Below, one piece after another: positions 22,811 to 34,970 of a stretch of 64,000 nucleotides of DNA; position 1 is the stretch's first letter; every line of letters starts with the position of its first letter. This DNA comes from Intoshia linei. Taxonomy: Eukaryota; Orthonectida; Rhopaluridae. The notes beneath the pieces were generated by a model. That model had not been told where the DNA came from, made no database searches, and saw only the letters and a list, made by a program, of their open reading frames with translations. Location of the stretch: positions 1-64,000 of the forward strand of contig LWCA01000027.1 of assembly GCA_001642005.1 (NCBI GenBank), written 5' to 3'. Both the position numbers and the translations under genes were made by a program.

Positions 22811-25800
22811 ATGTTTCGAATACCCAACAGTAGCATTCTCAAATATTTTCCTGGTCATATGGCCAAAGGTTAAATAAGATAAATGTAATTTCAAAATTTC
22901 AATACTAGGTTTACGTATCATCAAAAATAAGGTTTCATCTGTCGATTGTATTATAGAAATAAGAGACGCCAGAGTATTTTTCTAAATTTGTATTTATCAT
23001 TTATATAAATAATGCTTATTATACAACAGATACCCTTTTCTAGTCATTCCTCAAAATTAGCACAGTTTACATCAAAAAAACCTTATGTACTGATATTGAA
23101 TAAGTCTGATCTTATTTCTACCAAAGACATGAAGAATATAGAGAAAAGGTTGAAAAATAATGGACTCGATAATTATATATTTACGAGTTGTATTGATAAT
23201 CACAAAAAAGTCGTTGAAAATATAATTGACAAAGTTTCCACCACTATCCAAGAAAAATGTTCAATGTTTCAATCTTCAGTAAACATTTTATCAAAAAAAA
23301 ATTTTTTTGAGTTTTAAAATTTGATTAGAGATTCACAGAATTCAAAAATATATAAATATCAATTTATTTTAACCCGAATACTCTCAGTGTGACCATATAT
23401 TCACACATTACAATTATAAAAACACGTATCAAATTAAAACAAAGTTAATTAAATATGAAAAAATAAATTAATTAGTATATTATATAACATTTGAGTATAT
23501 TAGTTATGGGTTTTCACCGATTAGCCTCCTGTGTCACTGACAGTGGGCCAAAATGATTTTTCAAAACAAAAAAAAATGAAATTTCAAAAAATTGGAAAAA
23601 TTTGTATGGGAGTATTCGGGTTAAAGGTACTTTTAGAGTTTAAATGTACTGTATATTCTCTCTAGTTCCCAATGTTGGGATAGAATAATTTTGGAGTAGT
23701 AGAGAATTTGCCAAATTAAGAAATTATAACAATTTTATATTGTTTTTTATTAAATGTTATTAATGGTGAGATAAAAGTGGCATTTTTGAAATAATACTGT
23801 AGCAATCGTCTAGGGTTTGGGATAAGTTGCCAACATCTGACTATATATATTATATAAGCTGTATATTTCATTAAAAAAGTTGATAAATTTTTTTTTATAT
23901 TTTATTTGAATCTCACAAACCCCAGTCATATGGTTTTAGACCCCCAATTGGGAACCACTGATAAAGAGTATAGACGAATTTTAGACAGAGTAATGTACTC
24001 TAAAATCCATTTTGAAATTTTATGTAATCTCTGTCAATTTTAAAGTTGAATTTATATAAATTTATTTTTAATTTTTTTAAATAGACCCACAAATTAGGCT
24101 TGGTTGTTGGAATGCCCAATGTCGGGAAATCTACATTTATTAATAAACTAAGGCAGATTAAATTAAAAAGAAGTACATTAATATCCATACATTTTTAATT
24201 ATTCATGGTTTAGAAGGAAGGGCTACTCCGGTTGGCATGTTTGCAGGAGTAACCAGGCGTGTAATGGATCGTATTAAAGTAGTTTTACAGATATTTATAT
24301 TACAATTACGGTATCTAGGTATGCGATAATCCTTCTTTTTACATGTTAGATACACCAGGAATTTTATCACCTTCCATAGACAGCATTGAAGCCGGTATGC
24401 GAATAGCTTTATGCGGTAATTATTTTAAAAAATACTGTGTGACATTATTTTTAGTTTAATTATTAAAATGTAGAAGTAATATAACCAGTCTTATTCATAA
24501 ATTTTTGGGTTTCGGTTTTGATATCACTGCAGTGTAGATCAGGGTGGGCGAATCGCCCTTTAGGGGCGATTTTTCTATTTTATTTCAGAAAATACATAAT
24601 CTAAAAATTTTTTTTATTAATAACAAATAATATCTAAAAAGAGTTAATCAATTTTATACTCCCTCCGTTCCTAAATAATGTTTACATATTATCATGACTT
24701 TTTGTTCCAAAATAATGTTTACATTTCCAAACTTTTATATCATCATTAAAAACATTTATAAATACACTAAATGTACTATTGAAACTAATTTTTACATTTA
24801 TTATCAAAACTACATTTTATTTAAGATAACTCTTCAATTTTACAAGGTATGCTCATCAATATTTTGCCGAGTCGTAAGGATCGCTTCTGGTTTGCAAGCT
24901 AGGGATATTGGTAGAGTACCATTGTTGCGAAGCCTTGCTTTGCCGATATGCGGTAACTTATACTAATTTCCTTCTTTCGCAAGCATCGTCTCCTTTATAC
25001 ATTGCTGAAGCGTTAAAAATATATTGTCCAGCTTATCTGGGTGTAGCTCATTAAAAGCATTACTCACGCAGCTAATCAGTTTGTCAATGGTCTTCGGAGA
25101 ATACTGATGTTTAATGGATTGGATGGCGTTGAAAAACCCGAGATCCAATACGTTCATGTCGGGGCTATTAAATGGTTGGTTTTTAAACACAATGGAAAAC
25201 CCATGTTTTGATCCCTCTTCCAACATTTCTGGATCATCTTTGTTGAAATGCGGTTTTGCATTGTCTTGTTGAACGTAGATGACGCCATTTGTTTTGGGAA
25301 AGTTTGCTCTGATCGCAGAAAACACATTTTGCACCACTATTCTTTTAAATTTCAGTGTATTTACCCATTCAACATTTTTTGTGACGTAAGTACACTTTGT
25401 TTGGTTCTTGTTGTTTCTTTTGCCTGCCTATTTATACACAAATGGCCAATCTTTCCATTAAAATAAAGCGTATTAGATCGAAATCTATCAAAGAAAATAA
25501 AACTTAAAGTTCACTAAAACAGTGATAATCGGAAAGGTTTATCCCAAATGTAAACATTATTTTAGAACAGAGGGAGTATAATTTTTTAATAAGGTGACCA
25601 GTAACCCCACGAGACATACTGCTGTATTTGATAAAATTTTATTTAGGAAGGTGCGGCCTTATTAAATTTTTTGAGACGTTAGTGCGGCCTTCCAACAGTA
25701 AATGCTTCCCCACCTCTGGCTTAAACCCACAAAATCAGCAATAAAAATTAGAATATACATGAATGTAGGAAAATGGAATTTAAATCACTAAATTATATAA

Positions 25801-26974
25801 ATTTTTTTACTTGAAATAAAATCGATAAATGTGAAATATTACCCATTTAAATTAACCCTTTGACATATTGCGATGTTTTTTTATTATAGTGCAGAAACAT
25901 TTTTTAATTGATTCTAGTGCGTCCCGTTGGAAAAATGTTGACAAACATTTATTTAATGGAGGGGTGGCTAACCTATCCAAATTTCATTTACATTTCATCA
26001 TTGTTTTATCAAACAAGTACGCATTTAAATCCATATATTTGGAAACTAGTAGGATCAAAACAACCCTAAAAATCTCATTAATTAAGGACTACTACACAGT
26101 ATATATACATTTATATTGTAATAAAATAAAAATTATTTTAAAATTAAAATAGTTTATATAAGTATAAATTATATTAGTGGCCGGATTTTCAAAAAAATTT
26201 TTGGCGTATCTGAGATGGGATGTTGAAATGTGGCGCATGGCATATTAAAATGTTGGCCACCCCTGATCTAATGTATACTTTGTACGTGAATTGTGCTTCA
26301 AATCTGCAAAATTTTGAGAATTTATTATTTGTGTTTTAGGGACCATGCAAGATCATTTAGTTGGAAACGAAATTATATGCGAGTATTTGGTATATTGGAT
26401 GAATAAAAATAAAATTAGGTACATTTTTTATAATGTATTTATAATTGATTATTGCAGTGGTTTTTTGATTATATTACTATATCTTTCATAGGGCAAACCC
26501 CTTATTTGTGTCTTATTTTTATTAAAATATTTTTTGATGTGAATAAAATAAAATAATCATGTATAGTAGGCATAACTCATATTTGTATGTACAGAACGAA
26601 TGGAAAAATTTTACTGCATTAAGATCTGAAAAATCTGAAAAACCACTGCAGCGCTGAATTATAAATACTAAAATTAATGATGATTATATTTACTTTAACT
26701 ATATATTTAATTAAATTTAATTAAATAGCAACTTTACAAAATATTATCAATTGGATTCTATTGACGGTGATATATATGAAATTTTGAAAAATATTGCAAT
26801 TGCAAGGAATCTTTTTAGTCAGCATAAAACTGTCACAAGTATTGTATTTTTTCACTCTGATATTATTGAAATTTAGAAAAAATTGTGTCTATCCCCGATT
26901 ACAATTTAATATCCAATAAAATTATTCGCGACTTTAGATCAGGAAACCTTGGAAAAATATGCCTAGATTTGTAA
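22811..26974 (+). CDS. MTG1: MTG1-type mitochondrial ribosome-associated GTPase
   Basis: Exons: 22811-22868, 22909-22973, 23030-23278, 24085-24172, 24214-24278, 24319-24415, 26340-26418, 26729-26838, 26877-26974. This is 909 nt, 302 aa (human 334), with all phases consistent. It is a circularly permuted GTPase: G4 (ILNKSDL) comes first, then G1 (GMPNVGKST), G2 (GVTR) and G3 (LDTPG). It opens with FPGHMAKG, as in the YlqF/MTG1 family, and ends with IPDYN and an [15 protein letters not shown] tail like the human C-terminus. The family acts in assembly of the mitochondrial large ribosomal subunit; here that is inferred. Intron 6 carries nested transposons. The stop lies 53 bp from the stop of the convergent KDEL receptor. 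Confidence 0.94.
23660..23960. mobile_element. hAT-like MITE, family B, in MTG1 intron 3
   Basis: Ends CTAGTTCCCAATGTTGGGA and CAATTGGGAACCACTG are inverted repeats. The interior (GAGATAAAAGTGGCATTTTT, AATCGTCTAGGGTTTGGGAT) is shared with copies at about 50570-50782 and, inverted, 38512-38720. No clear target duplication. It fills most of the 0.8-kb intron 23279-24084. Confidence 0.65.
24659..25576 (-). mobile_element. Mariner-like element with plant-type termini (DD39D class)
   Basis: 918 bp with TA on both sides (24657-24658, 25577-25578). The inverted repeats CTCCCTCCGTTCCTAAATAA and CTCCCTCTGTTCTAAAATAA continue into ATGTTTACAT on each side, about 29 bp with few mismatches. The internal transposase remnant is on the minus strand. 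CTCCCTCCGTTCC is the classic end of plant mariners and Stowaway MITEs. Confidence 0.88.
24860..25500 (-). pseudogene. DD39D mariner transposase, broken
   Basis: The clear part (25337-24963) has [10 protein letters not shown] and [19 protein letters not shown] count 39 residues between the Asp of QQD and the Asp of VLD, the DD39D spacing. It continues past an in-frame TAG into [18 protein letters not shown], the usual C-terminal region. Upstream, FNGKIGH and related fragments remain but with frameshifts and stops. The N-terminal DNA-binding part is missing: the element is too short to hold a full transposase. It is therefore a deletion derivative, mobile only if another copy supplied the enzyme. 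Confidence 0.85.
25959..26265. mobile_element. hAT-type MITE (GAGGGGTGGCTAACC family), 307 bp
   Basis: Starts GAGGGGTGGCTAACCTAT and ends GTTGGCCACCCCTG. Target duplications ATTTAATG (25951-25958) and ATCTAATG (26266-26273) differ at one base. The inner right side (GGCGTATCTGAGATGGGATG, GTGGCGCATGG) is nearly the same as the 81-bp element at 36426-36506, which looks like a deletion derivative. Confidence 0.82.
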
Positions 26975-27027
26975 ATATTTTGAAACAATTGTAAATATTT
27001 TATTAATTGTAAATTAATGAATAAAAA
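26975..27027. terminator. 53-bp interval between convergent MTG1 and KDELR stops
   Basis: Both transcripts must end within or beyond this interval, so their 3' ends probably overlap. An AATAAA lies on the + strand at about 27018. No other feature is visible. Confidence 0.4.
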
Positions 27028-27825
27028 TTAAACTGGTAATTTCAATTTTTTGCCTTTCATTACTAAAAAATATACAATTACAATGTACATTTGTATTTTA
27101 AAAATGGAAAAATTACACTTTGTCACATAGATGTAGAAAAAATCACTATATAAAATGGTTTGAATAACTCCTGCGACAACAGCAATTACATCGACTAGTT
27201 TGCTATCATAATAAACGTAAATCCAATGAAGAACATATAACAATCTATACATCCCCAAAGCAAAAATATAGTGGCTAGTGATAGTTTCTGCTTCAGCTCT
27301 CTTAGAAATCATGTATAATTGTGGTAATATTGCTACACTTTCTAGGTATATCGAAAAAGTCCACAAAATCTTTTACTAAAAGTATTACCAGATAATCTTT
27401 ACATTTACCTCTAATATCTCAATTTCGTAATTTATTAAACATGCCAACCCGCCGCAGCAAATAACTTAAAAGTTTATTAAAATTATTATTTAAATTTACC
27501 CAATATTTCTGCTCGGAAACTATCATCTTCACTGTTGTAAGTATGTCGATATTTTACCAGTATTAAATAAACTGTCAATAACATTGATAAAATGTAAATA
27601 ACTTTCATAATAGTATTATACGCAGACACAAAATGTAGAAACAGGTCGACATAACGAGAAATAAATACAAGGAAAAATAGAACTTGACTTTTTGCGGATA
27701 AACCTATAAATGTATTAGTTCAAATTCAAAATACCTGAAATTGATCGGGATTTTATAATTTTGTACAATAATAACTTAATAGCTATAAGATGACTGAGAT
27801 CTCCAATAAATCGAAATATATCCAT
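27028..27825 (-). CDS. KDELR: ER lumen protein-retaining receptor (KDEL receptor)
   Basis: Minus-strand exons: 27825-27735, 27703-27500, 27464-27409, 27369-27117, 27062-27028. This is 639 nt, 212 aa, the exact length of human KDEL receptors. It starts [13 protein letters not shown]. The family core [17 protein letters not shown] is in exon 4, followed by [11 protein letters not shown] and [15 protein letters not shown]. It ends KGKKLKLPV; the Lys-rich tail is needed for retrieval in the family. Seven hydrophobic segments are present. The protein binds K/HDEL-tailed ER residents in the Golgi and returns them by COPI. The last intron (54 nt) is required: without it the tail gains 18 foreign residues. 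All introns are 31-54 nt. Confidence 0.96.
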
Positions 27826-29047
27826 ATTATATTCTGAATAACAAATAGACACGTTTTATTTATTTTAGTTTCAGGTTAAAATTTTATTAAATTTATTTTT
27901 GGATACACATTATTTTAATCTAATATTTATGTATAATTTATCTGACGAATATACATTTGAATCCATTTTTTATTATATAAAAATACAATTTGATATTACA
28001 TGCCATTGATTTGTAGTAGCGACAGCAATATAATTATAGGTATAGTTCTCAGTCGGGAATCGATTTCATTGTATTGACTGAATATTTCATTCATTTTGTA
28101 GTTACGTAAAGATACAAGAGTATTTTTTAATGAGTCGTCAATACAAAATTTAATTTAAAAATTAAAAATAATGGTGGTAAAAAATACTTTTCAAGTGTTT
28201 GTAAGATTGGTAATAACATGCCCTTTAGAGGGTTATCATATAGCGTTAGTGATGGAGATTTAACTCTGGTTCAACCCAACCCTTCTAGGTTAAGTAATCT
28301 GATGTGAAGCAAGGATAATACCCTTTATTTTAAGAAAAATTTATATATTTCAAAATTTTATTTTTGGAATTTAAAAAATATCTATAATTTATAATTCATA
28401 GTATCATACGAGCTGGGTGACCTAAAAGAAATTCTACCTTCATTTGGGAACCGCTGTACTATAAATGAATTTTTCATAAAAAATCATTTTTTTTGTGAAA
28501 TTTCATAATTTTTTTGAATTTTTGGTCATAAATAAATTGCTCTAATAATTACATAGTATTGTATCTATTTAATTCCTGTATAGCGCCTCACGAATCAATT
28601 TCAATTTTCCTAGCTCAACAGTAAAATCTATTCATTGTTCATAATTACTTTTTTACACAAAGCCCAAGTATTACTATTCAATCAGTTGATTTTGATTACA
28701 ATTATAATTGCAACGTTGATTATTACAAATATTATCATAATTATAATGATCTGAAGTCATCATTATAAACGCAAACTATTGAGTTATAATAATCAGAATA
28801 TAGTCGGCGATATTGTTCTCGGCATAAACATTTTCTTATAATTAAATAAGCGACGTCAAAATTTAAAAAATTAACATTTAATGAATTGTTTATAATCGTA
28901 AATTATAGCAAATGTACCACTTTCATTGCAAATGTTTTATTGTGGCATAGTAACTGTTTATATTAAATAAAAATAATGTGCGCTTTTTTTAAAATATATT
29001 TTTAATTTATTCTTAATTTATTTTTATTCGTAAAATATAACTAATAA
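27826..29047. other. Divergent intergenic region KDELR / CDC20 (1.2 kb)
   Basis: Should hold the promoters of both genes. AT-rich. Near 28420-28460, TTTGGGAACCGCTGTA looks like one end of a hAT element, but I could not find its partner. Nothing else recognised. Confidence 0.45.
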
Positions 29048-32000
29048 ATGCAAAAAAAGTTTGAACTTTATAGTATTCTACCCAATAAATCAATCGAATT
29101 ACCCAAAGAAAATACCAAATCTCATTTGAATATATCCAAAAATGCTTCCATGTTTAATACAACAGTTGGTAATTTTTTCATTTTAAATTTACGTCAGATA
29201 CAAAAAATTCACTCGTAGTTTTTCGGGTATTGTATTTAGTAAGTCTAGTGAATATTTGAAAAGAAAAAAACACAATAAAGCTTAAAGTTTAGATAAAATT
29301 TTTCACAATTTTTAGAATTTTAGTCATCTAAATTTATGCAAAGATTAGTCATCATAGTAATCCAAACGTCATGAGTGAGCCCCAGATTTTTTAGTTTTAA
29401 TAATTTATTAAAACTTATTTCTTAGATGTTAAAAATAAGAGTATTAACATTTCTATGCGTAAAACCTCTTCAACATCCGGAGATCGTTACATTCCAAACC
29501 GTTCAGCCATGAATTTCGATGTATGCAAGTTTTACACTAGTAAAGGTCCTGATAAAACGACTAATGATAACACTGATACAAATGAAAAATTAGAATATCA
29601 TAATAGCATTACAAACAACTTAATTGGCAAAAATAAAGATTCGAAAATTTTAACTTTTGGAAAAAAGATGCCACTACCAGGTAATTTTTCATTTTTAACT
29701 GATAATTTTTTTTGTAGCAATTAATTCAAAAAATGATGTCGCCTTTGTAGCTAATAAATCTAAAGGAAAATCTTCGCATAGAAACATTTTGCAACATGCA
29801 GATAAGATTCTGGACGCTCCAAATTTAATTTCTGATTATTGTAATTTTATTTATAATGGTAAACACCTGCAAAAGATGTAGACCAGTGATGGTAGCCAAC
29901 TAAAACTAGGTGTGTTAAATTTAATACTATTTTCAGCAATTTTTTTCTTGTGTTTTTATTAAAAAAATATTAGGTCAATCAAAACCGTCAATTAAGTCGA
30001 AGAACTTGATGATGGAAAATGAGTTAAAAAAATAATTTTTACATTTATTTAGATTTAAAAAATTGAGCTGCAAGTTTTTCAATGGGAGGTTCATAACTTG
30101 TTGATTTTAACGCTAAACAAGCCAAACTAATTTCATCGTGAAGTCTATTCATTTTATGATTTTTGACATTATTCAATGTGCAAAATAACGATTCACAAGA
30201 ATATGTAGATGAAAATATATTTAATATAGCTTTAGCTAGACATTTCAGACTATTAATTGTTTCAGGCATAGAATGCTAAACTTCTAATAACATATTTGAT
30301 TTGTCAAAGTAGGTAACATCTTTAAATGATTTTTTAAGTTTATTTCGTTTTATTACTTCAATTTCTGATCTCACTTATTTTAGTAATATTTTTTAGGCGT
30401 GCATTTATTGTGTCAGTATTTTTATTATTGATTTCTCAGTATTGGTGATGGTTTGTCAGTAGAAAAATTGATTTTTCAGTATTTTAGGTGCCAATTGATA
30501 AGGTGTCAGTATAAATAATTGATTGTTAGTATTTAAATTGGAAGGGCAATAAAAAAAATTATTTTGGAAGTAAAGTTTGTTTGTTTGCCAATACTGAAAA
30601 ATAATTAAAGAAAAATACTGACACAATTAATTAACACGTTTGTTAACAATTAATTAATTAATTAACAATTAACAATTTGTTCTCATAAAAAAACCTGGTG
30701 TGAACACCATAGAATATTTCTAATTTTTTTGTAATTTGGTTTGTAGGTATAATATGGTATCTTAATATTTAAGTTTTAAGTTGGGTCTGTAGTGGATGAT
30801 ATTATTATATAAAGTATTTCATAAGATTAACCTAATTATTAACCACACAAGGATAATAATAAAGACAAGAGAGATATAAAAAAGATTAAAGGGATTGACA
30901 TAATTACATTTAATTTTCAAAAACTAGATTTTTAATTTTTATACTACCACTCCAAAATCATCAAACTTACAATTCAATTTTTTTACTGACAAATTAATTA
31001 ATCCCCTATTTTTTATTTGAAGTGAATTTATATTTTTTTTCAAATTTGTATTTTTTACACACAAACACGTACTTTGCCATCACTGATGTAGACGATCAAA
31101 ATATAATGGACCACATGACACGTGAAAATATTTTATTAACATTAACGGTTAATTCTGTATCAGCCAAACTTGGTTTCCACGACATCCTTGCTTCAATAGT
31201 ATTAATAAAAAACTAGCTTCATCCACTTTTCGAAAAATTTTCAAAGATAATTATTTTTAATTGTTTAAACTTGCAGAATACGATACTATTTGAAAAATTT
31301 GTTTTTAAAAAAATTCACTGTATCTCACATCACCTAGTTGGATAAAGATTGGGTTAATTTATGAAAATATTTTGAAACTCAGAATATAAAATTGTCATCC
31401 AACATTTTTTGTAATATTGTATTACTTTAGATATACTACAGTTTAAGTCCTTATTAAGGAAATTTTGTTAGCGGAAATTCTATTTTAACGGAATTTTGAA
31501 TTATTTATTTTTTCTTAACGAATTTGTATAAACTAAAAATTCCGTTAATAAAAATATTATTTGTAAACTCTAGAATTTATTTTTAATCATAAATATAAAC
31601 TCATTTTTTTACTTATTAAAAGTCAATTTAGTACGTTTTTTATCAAATTTTTCAAGGACACTAAAAAACTGATGTGGACCCATTTGATAATGTTTTGCGT
31701 ATATTATTTCGTCATTTATTATTCAAAAAGTCATAATAACAAGAAATATGACCATTTATTTCAAAAAAATTAAATTCCGTTAACAAGGGTGTAACTATGG
31801 GGAAAATTCTATTAATATGTAATTTCCAAATTTTTAATTCCGTTAATTGGGACTTATATTGTATTATTACTAGTTATTACAAGGTTAAAATTGGTCATCG
31901 ACCTCTTAAAACCTGATAATAGATAAAGAGAAAGTGAACAAAAAATTAGGGACTTTGAGAAACACAATTTATTTCTTTTTAATAATAAGATTTTCCACAA

Positions 32001-34511
32001 AACAAGTATCATAATAAAATTGACACTGAATTTTAGCTTTTTAATTCAACGACATGTGCCATAATTAAATAACTGAAATTTAATCTTATATAACTTTTAT
32101 TGTATCTTTTTGGTTTTATAATATTTTATAATATTCTCTTTAAAAATTGGTTTAAAAAATATTTAACGTTAATAATATATTATGTGAAACTGTTTTAACC
32201 TTTTTCACATAATATACCTGTTAAAAAATATTTCTGAACCTTTACTGTAAAATTAACTGAAATGTTTATAAATTAAAGATAAACTTACAAATAAATTTTC
32301 GCTGGCTGCAAATAGATTTTGGTGTGGCGCACCGGTTGAGAAACACTGTAATATTCAATATTAATTAAATTACACTTTATGTTTCTTTTTCTGTATCATT
32401 ATTCTACATCAGTGGTTCTCAAGAAGGTCCACAAGAAAAATTTTTGGACAACGAAAAAAATCCATTACAAGCATCCGATATAATGATGAATGATCGCATA
32501 ATGAACAACCAATTAAGCAATGTATAGAGGTCCTATTTTTTATAGTGCCTACAATGTCTACCTGATCGCAAAGCCTACTGTTGGCTCTCCACGGCCCTGC
32601 ATGTGCCATGTTGAGAATATCTGTATTATGTTATTTTTCAATTTAACATTATTGTCAATATTTTTTCGGTTTGTTTTTAACCCTACTTACCGCCTCATCG
32701 GTCATTTTTTTAATTGAATGATACTATAACTATAGAATTTCTGCTAAACCCTCATAAAAATTCGAATTTTATTAACCTCAACGAAAAAATTTATTTACTC
32801 TTAGACACCGCATTACTCAGATATGAATAATTTGAAATTTCAATAATATGAAAGTTACTAACAATAATAAAGTCAAAGTTCCATCGTAGTGTCTAAGGGT
32901 TAGAAGTCTCAATTTTAGATGAAATCTTGAAAACATCTATTTTTATGAAAGTGGATTTTTTTATTAAGGTTTTGTAATATGTATTTTTTCTTTCATAATT
33001 GGGATAAATGGATTATTCTCATTCGGTTTAGTAAATAAATAATTATTTTCCACATTATCATGACTATAAAACAGGCATTCAAAGTTATATACTTGAACAG
33101 TTAATTTAATATTAAATTGTGGACGGATTAAAGGTTAATTCTAAGAAATTTTACCAAAATTTTATTTGTAAAAGACTTTTTATGTTCTTGGTTTAATTTT
33201 AATTTTTTAAGTTTTTCTACGAACTGGCATTTGGGAATTATGAAACTATAAAGTCCAACACCAATTGACATGAATCAACATTTATAAATAAATGTATATT
33301 AAATTTTTTTAATTATGCCAATGACATTGGCCCAATGTTATTTTTTTTTTGTGGACTTTTTTGGAAATCACTTAAAGAAATTTATTAATTTTTACGATAG
33401 ATTTGAATATAATGGATTGGTCAGTCAAAAATATATTGGCTGTTTGCCTTGGAACAACGGTTTATTTATGGAACTATGATTCTCAAACTACCACAATTTT
33501 AACTGATTTTGTAAATAACTCTAATGATTATCCATCCTCGATTAAATGGTCTCATGATGGTAAATTTATCGTTATTGGAACTTTTTCTCATAATGTTGAG
33601 GTATATTAAATGAATTATAAAAATTAAATACGTTTCAGATATGGAGCGTTGAGAAAGAAATGAAACTACGAACCATGAAGGGACATGCGGCCCGAGTAGG
33701 TAGTTTAAGTTGGAAAGAGCACATTCTTAGTAGGTAAATTTACTTTTGTAACGAGTGATTTCTGTCTCGCGCATATTTAGTTTTTTATTTTAGTGGCTCA
33801 AAATCAGGATATATACATCACCATGATGTGAGAATATCTGAACATATTTTGGGTAAATGGGCTGCACATTCCCAAGAAGTTTGTGGTCTGGCATGGTCCA
33901 ACGGCTCCAATAAATGTTTAGCTTCTGGGTCAAACGATAATGCCCTGAAACTCTGGTCTTATGATTCAATATCTACAAATTTTGAAATGAATGGAAATAA
34001 ATACTACACTGGAGGTCCAATACACACATTAACCGAGCACAAAGCTGCTGTAAAGGCAATTGCGTGGTGCCCTTGGCAGAATTCAATTCTGGCTAGTGGA
34101 GCGGGAACGGCGGACAAGTGTATAAAGATTTGGAACTCTACTACTGGAGAATGTGTAAAATCCGTAGATACAAATTCTCAAGTTTGCAATATACTTTGGT
34201 GCGAAGAATATAGAGAATTGGCCTCGAGCCACGGATTCAAACAAAATCAAATTACACTCTGGAAATATCCACTCATGACCAAAGTTGCGGATTTATTGGG
34301 TAACTATTAAATATTTTTAATTTATTACAAATTAGGTCATACGGGTAGAGTTTTGCACATGTCTTTATCAGCCGATAAGACTACAATTGCTTCCGTAGGT
34401 GCGGATGAAACCCTCCGATTTTGGAAATGCTTCCCGGAACGAGAAAAGAGCGTGAAGCTTACTAAACGATCCGCCCATACAAACAATATGTTTGGACTGA
34501 GTCGGTTTTAA
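29048..34511 (+). CDS. CDC20: CDC20 / Fizzy, activator of the anaphase-promoting complex
   Basis: Exons: 29048-29168, 29426-29680, 29718-29840, 33401-33600, 33639-33733, 33794-34299, 34336-34511. This is 1476 nt, 491 aa (human 499). N-terminus: a KEN box in PKENTK (aa ~20), a C-box GDRYIPNR (aa ~60) and a Mad2-binding motif SKILTFGKKMPLP. KILDAPNL then leads into seven WD40 repeats. GYIHHHDVR, VKAIAWCPWQ and LRFWKCF favour Cdc20 over Cdh1/Fzr. It recruits substrates such as cyclin B and securin to the APC/C and is the target of the spindle checkpoint (family knowledge). Odd: the usual C-terminal Ile-Arg tail is absent; the frame ends MFGLSRF. A possible 39-nt intron at 34506 gives another tail, also without IR. 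Confidence 0.95.
30045..30400 (-). pseudogene. hAT transposase C-terminal remnant (ZBED5/SCAND3-like)
   Basis: The frame 30269-30045 has SSTYSCESLFCTLNNVKNHK and MNRLHDEISLACLALKSTSY, the hAT dimerisation region of the group that includes ZBED5- and SCAND3-like proteins. Upstream (to about 30400) the same frame gives RSEIEVIKRNKLKKSFKDVTY, then a stop. The catalytic core is not present. It lies antisense in CDC20 intron 3. Confidence 0.78.
30408..30626. mobile_element. Short MITE with TTGTGTCAGTATTTTT inverted ends
   Basis: Left TTGTGTCAGTATTTTT and right AAAAATACTGACACAA are near-perfect inverted repeats 219 bp apart. Several internal TCAGTATT copies may be transposase-binding repeats. It adjoins the hAT remnant at 30045-30400 and may be the end of the same original element. 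Confidence 0.65.
31439..31861. mobile_element. TA-flanked MITE (Tc1/mariner-type), 423 bp
   Basis: Left CAGTTTAAGTCCTTATTAAG and right end (read inward) CAATATAAGTCCCAATTAAC are inverted repeats, both continuing into GGAA. TA dinucleotides flank at 31437-31438 and 31862-31863. Internal TTAACGGAATTT and AATTCCGTTAA blocks add further symmetry. No coding frame. Confidence 0.7.
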
Positions 34512-34970
34512 TTTTGTATATACTTAATTTGTTTTACAGATATAAATTAAATTTATGACCTTAGTCTCGATTTGTCAGTTTATATGAGTTTGTCATTCTA
34601 ATGATGATTCGACTCAAATTACAATTAATGAAGACATTAATTTCAAACATAAGCATTTAACTAAATTAGTTGTCAGAAAATATTGTCTCTCGATATGATT
34701 CTAGTCAAAATGATGATTAGACATGTTCATTTATAAAACATTTACCATAAAATCGTACATAAATATACATCAATCAACTTTGCATTCTGACATGCTTATG
34801 TTGTGTAATGAGTGTATGTAATTTTAGAATAACTTGTTTGACTAATGAAATCCGATTGAGTCGTTTATTTTTTGCGCATTTAACTTTAGATGGGTGATTT
34901 TACCAAGTAAAATTGGCTTATTAAGCTTTATTGCTACAAACATTACATCGGTCATTGCATTTGTCTGTAA
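34512..34970. other. Intergenic CDC20 / BMP ligand (0.46 kb)
   Basis: Should hold the CDC20 3' untranslated region and the BMP promoter. AT-rich; no repeat or element recognised. Confidence 0.5.

Larger units (their letters stand above)
24540..25718. mobile_element. hAT-type MITE split by a mariner insertion
   Basis: The right half (25580-25718), read in reverse, matches the left half of the element at 54706-54995: CAGAGGTGGGGAAGCATTTA, then AAGGCCGCAC and a TTTTATCAAATAC block. The left end starts CAGGGTGGGCGAA at 24540. A 918-bp mariner sits inside at a TA. Flanking target duplications are not convincing. All lies in MTG1 intron 6 (24416-26339). Confidence 0.6.
29841..33400. other. CDC20 intron 3 (3.56 kb) with hAT and TA-flanked elements
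   Basis: Splits the Tyr codon in DYYLN. It contains a hAT transposase remnant (30045-30400), a MITE at 30408-30626 and a TA-flanked MITE at 31439-31861. Near 32335 a hAT-like right end (GGTTGAGAAACACTG) and at 32411 a left end (CAGTGGTTCTCAAGAAGG) belong to other, incomplete copies. The rest is AT-rich. Confidence 0.6.

Noticed and set aside
33403-34310. WD40 exons first read as CIAO1 or another generic WD40 protein
   Set aside because: The upstream exons supply the C-box, KEN and Mad2-binding motifs, and the repeats carry HHHDVR and LRFWKCF. CDC20 explains all exons in phase.
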